Shown here: in pieces, positions 1 to 9,800 of the stretch
Layout of the letters: each line of letters opens with the position of its first letter
Numbering within the stretch: the first letter of the stretch is position 1
NCBI GenBank assembly: GCA_026770585.1
Contig: MU646639.1
Location: forward strand, 386,676 to 397,850
Origin: Baffinella frigidus
Lineage: Eukaryota > Cryptophyceae > Cryptomonadales > Baffinellaceae
DNA: 11,175 nucleotides
Direction of reading: 5' to 3'
Program-made: the position numbers and the translations under genes
Notes under the pieces: model-generated
Database searches by the model: none
What the model was told of the DNA's origin: nothing
Seen by the model: only the letters and a program-made list of their open reading frames with translations

Positions 1-225
1 CCTGCCCCCCACCTCCTCCCCTCCCCTCTCCTCCCCTGGCCTCCCTCCCACCAGCACTCTGTCTTCCGCGCGCCAATGCGCGCATGCTGACTCTGACGTT
101 GCTGACTGTGATGACTCGCTGAGAGGTGATCGAAGGCATGCTGGCCCCAGAACCCGATCACGCCGTGATCACGCCCAGAACACCATTCAAGCCCTGACTG
201 TGGTGTGACGACTGTGTGTGTGTAG

Positions 226-270
226 GAGGTGATCAACGTATCCACGGACCTGGGCACCATCCTCGACGTA
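226..270 (+). pseudogene. Exon 1 echo: acceptor plus EVINVSTDLGTILD
   Basis: GTGTGTAG|GAGGTGATCAACG resembles the exon 1 start and keeps DLGTIL but loses PM and the rest. The usable donor is absent. A decayed partial copy. Confidence 0.75.
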
Positions 271-440
271 ACGCTGACTCCGCGTTTGCACCAAATTACG
301 GCGCGAGTAACTGCGCTCACGTTGTGTGCTCACGGTGTGCTGACTTGCCCGTACGCTGGCCCGTATGCTGACCCTTTCTCACGATGGGGACTCTCTGCAG
401 CCTGAACCCTAGACCCTGCACCCTGAACCCTAGCCTGCAG

Positions 441-479
441 GAGGTAATCGCCGTACCAATGGACCTTTGCACCATCCTA
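441..479 (+). pseudogene. Exon 1 echo: acceptor plus EVIAVPMDLCTIL
   Basis: CCTGCAG|GAGGTAATC leads into VPMDLCTIL, with Gly of the DLGT core changed to Cys. Homology stops after ATCCT. It carries a good acceptor but no donor. Confidence 0.8.
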
Positions 480-581
480 TGCTGGACACGAGTGCTGGTA
501 TATACATGAGTGCTAGTTCAGGGCTTACTCGCGCTCGCATTCTGCTGATGCACACTCAAGTATAGATGGCCTGTATGCTGG

Positions 582-791
582 CTCTTCCGCACATTGGTGT
601 GGGGACTCTTTCTGACTGACGGTGGTGTGGTGCTCTTTCTGACGGTGGTGTGGTGACTCTTCCGCACATTGGTGTGGGGACTCTTTCTGACTGACGGTGG
701 TGTGGTGCTCTTTCTGACGGTGGTGTGGTGACTCTTCCTCACATTGGTGTGGGGACTGTTTCTGACGGTGGAGTGGTGACTCTCTTCACAG
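582..791. repeat. 75-bp minisatellite abutting the exon 1 acceptor
   Basis: CTCTTCCGCACATTGG-type starts occur at 582, 657 and 732, a period of 75 nt, each followed by GTGTGGGGACT and TGACGGTGG motifs. The last unit is truncated and merges into CTCTCTTCACAG, the exon 1 acceptor. Reading frames across it are repeat artefacts. Confidence 0.85.
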
Positions 792-850
792 GAGGTGATC
801 GACGTGCCGATGGACCTGGGCACCATCCTCCACCGCCTCCTCGACGGCGG
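792..850 (+). CDS. Exon 1: bromodomain ZA-loop end and helix A
   Basis: Encodes EVIDVPMDLGTILHRLLDG plus two bases of the next Gly codon. The PMDLGTI core is the bromodomain signature between the ZA loop and helix A (compare PMDLxTIxxRL in BET and GCN5 families). The acceptor is TTCACAG|GAG; the donor GGCGG|GTCCGCC gives a phase-2 exit that exon 2 completes. Unspliced, the frame hits TGA at the end of the Lys codon about 30 nt past the donor. Five other partial copies of this exon lie within 1.1 kb, but only this one has intact acceptor, full motif and donor together, so it is taken as the real exon. The upstream exon with the ZA-loop start was not found in 1-791. Confidence 0.8.
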
Positions 851-3800
851 GTCCGCCCCACAACCCCACCACGCCAAGTGACGTTAGGATTCCTGGTACC
901 AATAGGCGGCCTTTGCACTCGAGCCCTCTGGCGTGAGACACCTGGGCACTATCCTCCACCACCTTCTCGACGGCGGATGAACCTCAGCACCTCACATGCT
1001 ACTTCACATGCCTGCACCCCACCCCACCCACCCGTGCACCCCAACTCGAAGGACACCATCCTCCACCGCCTTTTCGACGGCGGGTCCGTCCCACAACCCT
1101 ATACCCTGAACCCACAACCCTATCCCTAAACCCTGAACTCTGAACTCTGAACCCTAGACCCTGAACCCTGAACCCTGAATCCTGAACCGTAGACCCTAAA
1201 CCCTAAACTCTGAACCCGGAACTCTAAACCTTAAACCATCAACCCGAAACCTGAAACCCGAAACCCGAACCCCGAGACCCTGAAGTTTACCTTTTTTGGA
1301 TGCAGGTTCCAGACGGCGTCGGAGGTGCACAGGGAGGTGACGCGCGTCTGGTCAAACTGCGCTCAGTTCAACGGACAGGTCCGCCTCCAAGCCACACACA
1401 CACCCTACCAGAAATCCTAACCCATAAAACCTGAAAACCAAACCCGAAACTCGAAACCCGACACCCGAAACCCAAAATCCAAAACTCGAAATTCGAACCC
1501 CGAAACCCGAAACCCGACACCCGAAACCCGAAACCCGAAACCTGAAACCTAAGCTCTTAACCGCAACTTGTGGGGCGAGTTCTCAAAGTTCTGGCGCTGC
1601 CCCCTTGATGGTAGTGCAGGAGTACAGTGGGCAATCCGTTGGAACATAGGGTTGTTCCTATGGATACCCTAACCGATTCTCGGCCAGTATCGGCCAGAAA
1701 ATCCCTTGGTAGCCCGCGGTGTGGCTGATGAAGAAACGGCGCTGTCCTCTGGGTGGTGCAGGAGTCGGGTTGAAGTGGTCTGAATTGGGTGTGTGTTGAT
1801 GGTCAAATCATTTATCGGGTTCGTGTTGATTGGCGAATCATTTGTGGTGTGCAGGAGTCGGAGATCACAAAAGTGGCGGTGCGGCTCTGCAAGTACTTTG
1901 ACAAGGCCTACAAGGACAGGGTCTGTCCCCTGCCTGACCTACACAGAACAAACTTCCATCACAGACCAACCCCCCCCCCCCTCTCCTTCGACACGGCCTA
2001 CAAGGAGAGGGTCCCGCCCCATCCCACCTTTCTCGCTGCACAGAGAGAGAGTGGCCTGTCTGCGAGACCCTCCAAGCTCTGAGTTGGTCTACTTGGGCGA
2101 AAATCCTGATGATTTGCACCAGGAATTGCCCTGCTCACACAGCGGGCTGCAAAGGGATTTTTGGCCCGATTCGGGCCACCTTACCTTGTCCATAGGAACC
2201 CCCCTACGTCCCTACGCTATTGCCTACTGTAGGTTCCTATGGCTCATCGCTTATGGGTTATTCACGAATTCGCTTCGAAGTCCGCTGTGTGGCATCACTG
2301 AACGGCAGGCATCCGTGCTAAAATGGATGTACGGATCTCCCGAGTGGACTTGACCCCAACAGACTCCCAAGACATAACTGTATGAACCGTGCCAGGCCCG
2401 TCCAAACCGCTCATCAGAACAATCTCTCTCCCCCCCGTTGGAAGCGTTGCTCGGCGTGCCCCAAACCCTAACCCCCAAACCCCTTACCCCCAACCCCTAA
2501 CGTAAGTGTCGGCGCCCGGACACATTCATGGGGATGAAAGCGTTCTCGTGTGATTATGAACAACACACGAGGCGTCTTGACACGTGAAGAGTGTCAACGT
2601 CTGCCGAATTTCCATATTTTCTGCGGCGAACATCTCTGCACACCTCAGGAGTAGGAACTAGTGAGCACGACCCTAACCCCGAACACCTGGCGTAGGTGTC
2701 GGCGCCCGGACACATGGGGATGAAGGAGTTCCCGCACGGCAAGGCATGGATCGGACTCCAGGTCTCCTCCGATTTTTTTTGGATGATGCAACCAATTTCA
2801 GACTCAGGACATTGGAATGGAATTGTCATTACCATTACTAGATTTTAGTAATTTTACAAAAATCGCCATTGATTTTTTTGTTGTAGAAATTAACGTGCAG
2901 CCACTTCGAAGGTTCCCTTTTGCTTTGAGACGTCCCACTCTCGACGTTTGTGTCGGCGAAAATACGCCTTATTATCTACACCCACCTGATGACGTCCTCT
3001 CGAGTGCGCTCTCCTCTTGATCCAATCCCGCCAAGTATTTACATTGAATGCTCAGGGACAGGACACCAGGATTTGAGGAAATTCCAGTAATTTCCACCAA
3101 ATTCCACATAATCGTAGCCGAAACGTCCAGTTTTCGAGTATTTAATTTACATATTTCTGTGAATGAGATCACGTCCTCGCGAGTGTGCTCTTGAACTGGT
3201 CACGTCCTCTCGCGAGTGTGCTGTTGAACTGATCGCGTCCCAACTGCACAGACGCTGACCTAATGGGAGATGGCTTGTGGTTTTACAGTGCAAAACGCGG
3301 GTATTTTGGTAAAATAAGTGTGCTGTTCCGCGAATCACGTCCAAAGAGAAGTGTGTTTCTAAACTGATCACGTCCCCGCGAGTGTGCTGTTGAAATGTCA
3401 CGTCCAAAGATAAGTGTGCTCTCCCGTTGATCACGGCCTCTCGCATGTGGTGTTGAACTGATGGCGTCCTCTCGGTACAGACGCTGACCTACTGGGAGAT
3501 GGACCACGCGTGGTACTCCGGCAAGATCGTCGGCTATCGGTACCATCCCTACACCCGAAACCGTAAACTCCCGAAACCCTAAATCCTGGTGTGCGTTGCA
3601 CGTGGTGTGCTGACTTTGGTGGTGTGCTGAAATTGGTGTGCGTGGTGTGCTGACGCTCTCGGTGTGCTGACATTGCCAGGTGCTGACGTTCCTGGTGTGC
3701 TGATAGGCTCGCTCTGGGAGGCGACACGAGAGCAGAAGATGCTACAGGGTCATCTATCCAGAGTCATATATCACCAAGTACACAACGTATACCAACATTG

Positions 3801-6800
3801 CACGTGGTGTGGTGACGTTACTGACGTTGCTGACGTTGTAGGTGCGAGTTGCTGACGGGTTTTCTGTGCTGACGTTGCTAATAGGGTGTGCTGACTTAGT
3901 CGGTGTGGTGCTGACGTGGTGTATCTTCGTACACATTGTATATTTGGTGATATATGCCTCTGGGTAGGTGACCCTCTAGCATCTTCTGCTCGCGTGTCTC
4001 CTCCCACTCACGTGTGCTGACCTTGCTGACGGGCTTCATGTGCATTGCACGTGCTGTGCTGATGGGCTTCATCTGGTGTGCTGACGTTGGTAGTGTGGTA
4101 TTCTGTGAGTGGGGTGTTCTGTTAGTGGGGTGTTTTGTTAGTGGGGTGTTCCGATGGCGTGTGCTGAAAATGGCAGGTGCGAGAAGCGGGAGCACACCAT
4201 CAACCACAAACCACACAGCGATCCCATGGTCGTTGACTTTACATACCAACCTGGTGTACATAACACGTGGGGTGCAGACGTGGTTGGTGTGCTTACGTTG
4301 TTGGTGTGGGGTGCTCGCAGGTGCGAAGAGGGGGAGCACGCGTACGAGCTCATGTACGACGATGGCGAGAAGGAGTGGATGAAACTCCCCATCCACGAGG
4401 TGTCTCCCCACACACACAACACAGTGGGGACACCCTGATTTCGAGCCTGAGACGAAGAAAGCTGGGCGTGAGTGCTGACACGCCCCCTGCCTGTTCCTTG
4501 CGTCTCCTACCTGCACCAGTTGGGTTCGAGGGGTCAGGGGTTAGGGTTTGAAGTTTAGCGCTGATGTACGACGATGGCGAGAAGGAGTGGATGAAACTGC
4601 CAATCCACGAGGTCTGAAACCCCAGACCCCACATCTCACACCCCAAACCCCAAACCCAAATCCCAAACCCCAAACCCCAAACACCAAACACCAAACCCCA
4701 AACACCAAACTCTTAATCCTGAACCTAAACCCGTAACCCTAAAACCTAACAGGTGGCGATAATCGACAACTGGGAGGGCATCACGCAACCCACCGAACCG
4801 TGGGAAGGTCACTGCCCGCCCCAACCTTTTCGCTAATGTCAACCCCCTTGGAAACTTGTCAACTTCACACGAAATTCGCTGTGTGGTAACGAAACCGTGG
4901 GTCGGTGGCCACATCCACCAACCGGCGTGTTCTGCGGACGTGTTTGCGTGTGTTTGCGTCTGTGTGAGTGCGTGTTTGCGTGCGTGGGTGTTGGTGCCTG
5001 AAGCACCAGGTGTTCGCTCTTCAACGCTAAAACCCAACCCCAAACCCCAAACCGCAAGCCCTAAACCCCGAAACTGTAACGCAGGGGCGGACGAGAGAGG
5101 CGGACGCCGTCCCCAGCGCTCCCGGCAGGTTATTCTCTCACCCCGTCACCCTAAACCCCAAACCAAAACCCTAAACCATGAACCCTAAACCCCACGCCCT
5201 AAACCCTAAACCCTAAACCCTACGCCCTAAACCCTAAACCCTAAACCCTAAACCCCAAACCCTAAACCCTAAACCCTAAACCCTACACCCTAAACACCAA
5301 ACCCTGCACCCTAAATACTAAACACTAAACCCCAAACCCCAAACCCCAAACCCCAAACCCCAAACCCGTGGCAGGCAGTAAAACCGTTCAACCCCTCAAT
5401 GGGCCCCTCCCACGGCGGTGCAAACCCACCCTTCCCGGCACCCTTCCATTCCCACACCTCCTCATCCGGAATACCCCGACCCCCCCCACCTCGACACCCC
5501 ACGATTGCATGGGCCCCTCCCGTGGTGCACACCCCACTCCTGGATACCCCAAAGAAAGGTGAATTGTGCCCGACATGGAGCACACCGAATACAGCGCACC
5601 CCACTCCCCGACACCCCGACACCCCTCACACCCCGCGTTTGGTGCCGCAAAACCCGCGGCTTTATGTTGTATGATTGTTTGCTGATTTGTGTGTCAACCC
5701 GTCCATGGGGCCCGTACGCGGCCGAGCGCACCCCACTCCCCGACACCCCGACACCCCACATACCCCGCGTTTGGTGCCGGAAAACTCGTCACTGTCTGCA
5801 TGTGTGTTCGCTTATGTATAAGTTCCGTCCATGGGTCCCGTTCGCGGCGGTGTGCTCCCCTCCACCCTGAAACCGCGCACATCGGTGTGCAAGGCATTTA
5901 TTAAGTAAATTTCGTTGGCTGGAAAGACGTCAATTGATACTTTCTTTGAAATAAGTTGGTGCTGCAGAGGGGTTGACACGACCTCCCGTGTCCGTTCGGC
6001 ACACTATCGCGTCCCTGAAACCGCACCTGTTGAGGGTCACGTCCCTCAACCCGCGCGGTTCCGCAAGCGATTACTACACACGAAAATCTTACTAATACTA
6101 GTAAGCAGCTGTGTAGTAATTTTCGTTCACGGCGCTGAAATCGCAACGGTTCGGGTGCAGAGGGGAGAGCGAAGCGAGCGAAAGTCGAGGACGCGACCAA
6201 CTCCTCGGTACCTCTAAACCCTGAACCCTAAACCCTAAACCCTACAACCCTACAATCTACACCCTAAACCCCACACCCCACACCACACACCACAATCCAC
6301 AAACCCTACACTCCACACTCCACACCCCACACCCCAAAATCCCAAACCCAAAATCCCAAACCCCTCACCCCCAAACCCCACACCCCACACCCTGAACCCC
6401 AGACCCTCAACCCTAGACTTCAACCCCTGAACCCTAAACTGCAAAGCAGATACTGGCAGAGGTCGAGGAGGAGGACATTCCAGAGGCGCCGCACCGCCCC
6501 GCACCCCACATCCATCAGGTTGCTAGCCTCAGTGTATAGGTTACTAGCCTCACTCTATTTCTATCAGGTTACTAGCCTCAGATTTCTATCAGGTTACTAG
6601 CCTCAGATTTCTATCAGGTTACTAGCCTCAGGTGCACCGCCCCGCACCCCACGTCTGTCAGGTCCCTGACTCTCTCCCAGTCTAGAAAAACCTAAAGGTA
6701 TATCTCAGTCTTTTTGGGCTCACGAATTTGGTGAGGCCGACATTGGTGAGCGCGGGTTCTTTTCCGCGCGGGTTTGCACCGGACGCCCAGCTTGGTTCCG

Positions 6801-9800
6801 GTACAAACCCGTGCGGAAAAGAGCCCGGGCCCACCAAATTAGTGAGACCAAAAACCAGAGTTACACAGGCGGAGGTAGAACCTGTTAGAAGTGGGTACCT
6901 CAAACGGCGCCAAAGTTGCGCCGTTTGAGGTACAAACAACACATTTAAAGCAGAAACTCCAGTACGAAAGGGCAACTAAAATTTGAGTACGGGGAAGGAA
7001 GGACGCCGCCCCGCCCCGCACTTGTATGAGGTTCCTACCTCGCGTGGCCGCCCTCTACCCTGAACCCACGGAGTTCCCCGCATCTAATGTGGACCTTTCC
7101 AATTTAAAAAACTTCGGTGATGAAAGTTACCACATATAACGATCTTAACTAGTAATATTAAAGAAACCGTGTTATAATTTTAATTGAATCCAGTTTCAAA
7201 GAATGAAAAGGTTTCCACATGAAACCGACCTTGTCCGCATCACTCGCCCCCCCGGCCTCCTGTCTCAGTCTTCTTGGTCTCACTAATTTGTTGGGCCCGG
7301 ACTCTTTTCCGCACGGGTCTGTACCGGAACTCAGCTTGCCAACGTGAGAATAGTCGGTGTCTGGCGGAGGAAGGAGGATGACAACACGAGAACGGGAGTG
7401 GGGTGCGGGGCGTCGCACCGCCCCGCACCCCACTTCTACCAGGTTCGGGTTGAAGGTTCGGGGTTCCGGGTTGAGAGTTTGCAGTCAGATTTGCAGTCCG
7501 GGCTAGTGACCCACTTCTATCAGGTTCCTACCTCTCTCTCTCTCAGTCTATTTGGGCCCACCAATTTGGTGAGCCCGGGATCTTTTCCGCTCCAAAGTTG
7601 AAGGATTTTCACCGCAAGGCCAGAACGTCAACTTGAGAAAAGTCGGTCAATCCGAGTGAGGCAGAGCTAGGGTTCGGGTTTGCCGTCCGGTGGTATTGTA
7701 TTCGGTGGTTGAACGGTTTCCTTGAAGTGGGCACTTTTCACTTTTACCGTCCACCACACCCTGGAGGTGAAAGGGCACGGTGTGCGCGGCGTTCGGGGAT
7801 AGGGTTGCGAAGGCGGGGGGGGGGGGTTGATCCAGAGAGAAATGTTGCATCTTGCACGAGACCCTGGAGGCTGAAACGGCGGAGAAAGGACGATTGACTG
7901 ATGTTTTGTAAAGCAACTGATGGTTTATACAGCAACTGAAGGAGGTAATAAACACACTGGTCTATCTCTAATAAGCGAAATGGTGTCTCTGTGGAAGGCG
8001 GCGCCTGCATTCGCGGCGGGGGGGGCGGGGGGGGAGTTCTTGTGCGACGACGGGAAGCCTTGCGGCCAGGTGCGAGAGAGAAAGATCGAGGGAGAGAGAG
8101 AGATAGAGGGAGAGGGGGAGCGCGCGCGTGAGCGCGCGCGAAAAACGGAGGAAGAGGGAGGGAGGGTGGGTGGGTGGGAGAGAGAGAGAAAGAAAGAGAG
8201 AGGGTGGGTGAGAGAGAGACAGAGAGACAGAGAGACAGAGAGAGGGCGTGGGGGGGGTTCTTGTGCGACGACGGATAGCCTTGCGGCCAGGTTCGGACCC
8301 TAATTGTCCGAAAACACATCGATTTTAGGGGATTTGAGAACACGGTGTTTAGTGCGGGAGGCCGTAGGGCTGCTAGGCCCAGAAAGAATAATTGATGAGT
8401 GTTCGCGTGAACCCCAACACCGGGTTTGCCTCTTTTTTTTCTTTATTACTCTCGAGCCTTAAGTTGAGTGATCTAATAGTCTGTGAGCCTTATGCCAGAC
8501 CCGCCTCGCTATTATCAACACCCTCAAAAGGCCAACAGCGCCCCGGGACAGGGAGTCCCCCGTACGCTGGTTGTCTCACTCTAAAATTCCAGGCGATTTT
8601 AGAATACGCGGCATGAACAAGTCCTTGGGTTTGGAAATCGGGTCTGCGTCCTTGGCAGGGCTGCTGAGCCCAGAAAGTATGGATGAGTGGTCGAGTGAAC
8701 CCCGACATAACCCCGCCACCAGGTGTGTCGCTGCAAGTTACTCTTCTGGTGCCGCTTCAGCGTCCGACGCCGCCCATAGCACCCTCTCTCTCGCGCGCGT
8801 TCGCTCTCTCTCCCGCTCTCTCCCTCTCTCGCTCTCTCCCCCTCTCGCTCTCTCTCTCTCTCCCTCTCTCTATCTCTCTCCCTCTCTCTCCCTCTCCCTC
8901 TCTCCCCCTCTCCCTCTCTCCCTCTCTCCCCCTCTCCCTCTCTCCCTCTCTCCCACTCTCGCTCTCTCTCTCGCTATCGTCCGACGCCGCCCGTAGGGTT
9001 TGAGGACTCAAAAGGAGTCCTCAAAACCTAAAGGACCTACATGTATCATAGGCGGACGCAGGATCTTATTCTACAGGATAGCACCGGAAAAGCGCTTCTC
9101 TCCCCGTGCACAAATGTGTATGTCGAGTGTGCAGGCCCTCTCTCCCCAGGTTGTTGGGGGGGACGCATGTAGCTGAGGTGTTATCAGTGAAGGGCTGTCC
9201 TGCGCTTTGTTCGCACGTCTCTCTCTCGCACACACACACTCTCTCGCTATCTCTCTCTCTCTCTCTTTCGCGCGCGCGCTTGCTCGCTCTCTTTCCCTAT
9301 CTTTCTCCATTTATCTCTCTCTCTATCTGCACGCACGTCGGTTAGGATTCAATAGCAGAAACAGTGAGGCATACCACTACCCGCCCGGCGAGTCATCTGG
9401 CCCTGGGGCTGTCAAAAAGGATTCGTCACCTTCGTTTTCATCTCTCGCGCGCGCTCTCTCTCTCTCCCTCGCTCGCTCGGTCCTTCATTAGGTTGCAGTG
9501 TCGAAGATTCAAATTGTTTTTTTAATTGTCGCCTTGGGACGAAAGTTGTAAACTAGAAACCGGAACAGGATGTGAAGTCCTCCATGAACCTACCTGATGT
9601 CTTGGGGAGCGGTCCCTCAGGACACCGGCTAACCTTGATGAGGGTACGAAGCGCTTCGTAGTCCTCAATCGGGTATCTGGTGGGACGCAAACGGGAGCGG
9701 GCAGAGCCGTCTAGAGGAGGGGGCTGAGCCCCCTTCTCAGCAAGAGGGGTTGGGGTCACCAGCAGCTTGGGGTAGGGGTCCGAGAGCGGTCCTGAGAGAC

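Larger units (their letters stand above)
1..791. other. Upstream intron, no real exon found
   Basis: Opens with a C/T-rich stretch (1-55) and holds degenerate TGCTGACGTTG-type repeats, a short telomere-like block (405-436), partial exon 1 copies (226-270, 441-479, and a weak one at 123-136) and a 75-bp minisatellite up to the exon 1 acceptor. I see no exon for the missing bromodomain start here. Confidence 0.6.
1641..2213. repeat. Imperfect inverted repeat enclosing exon 3
   Basis: The reverse complement of 1641-1710 aligns to 2147-2213: CAAGGGATTTT-CTGGCC against AAAGGGATTTTTGGCCC, then TATCCATAGGAAC against TGTCCATAGGAAC. I count 22 of 29 matches in the outer part and roughly 21 of 26 in the inner part, with one gap between them. 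Exon 3 (1855-1920) lies in the loop. A further perfect 11-bp pair CCATAGGAACC/GGTTCCTATGG is at 2190-2200/2232-2242. Confidence 0.78.

Noticed and set aside
582-791. CRISPR array
   Set aside because: Units are adjacent tandem repeats with no unique spacers, in a eukaryotic intron.
1793-2353. 186-codon open frame as a gene
   Set aside because: It crosses exon 3 in a different frame from the bromodomain helix, and the remainder is low-complexity and repeat-derived.
3896-4516. 206-codon minus-strand frame
   Set aside because: It runs antisense through exon 6 and the inverted repeat, and its TREQKML part is explained by the repeat arm.
5148-5366. A chromosome end (true telomere)
   Set aside because: The CCCTAAA array is short, degenerate and flanked on both sides by exons of the same inferred gene, so it is interstitial.
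7933-8069. Longer exon 10 from TATACAG|CAACTG reading EFLCDDGKPCGQ
   Set aside because: It needs phase 1 entry and leaves in phase 0, which matches neither exon 9 nor exon 11.
7744-8343. 199-codon minus-strand frame
   Set aside because: It is a Ser/Leu/Pro translation of the GA microsatellite read on the opposite strand.
8479-8560. Extra exon reading CEPYARPASLLSTPSKG between exons 10 and 11
   Set aside because: Two frames are open and no donor keeps phase with exon 11, so I could not support it.
8571-9011. Ser/Leu/Pro-rich frames over the CT tract
   Set aside because: Microsatellite translation in all frames; only the short part over 8659-8722 is kept, as exon 11.
9590-9759. Minus-strand exon reading YPIEDYEALRTLIK ending at a GT
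   Set aside because: Protein-like, but no recognised family, no partner exon and no acceptor could be found on that strand; left as a possibility.
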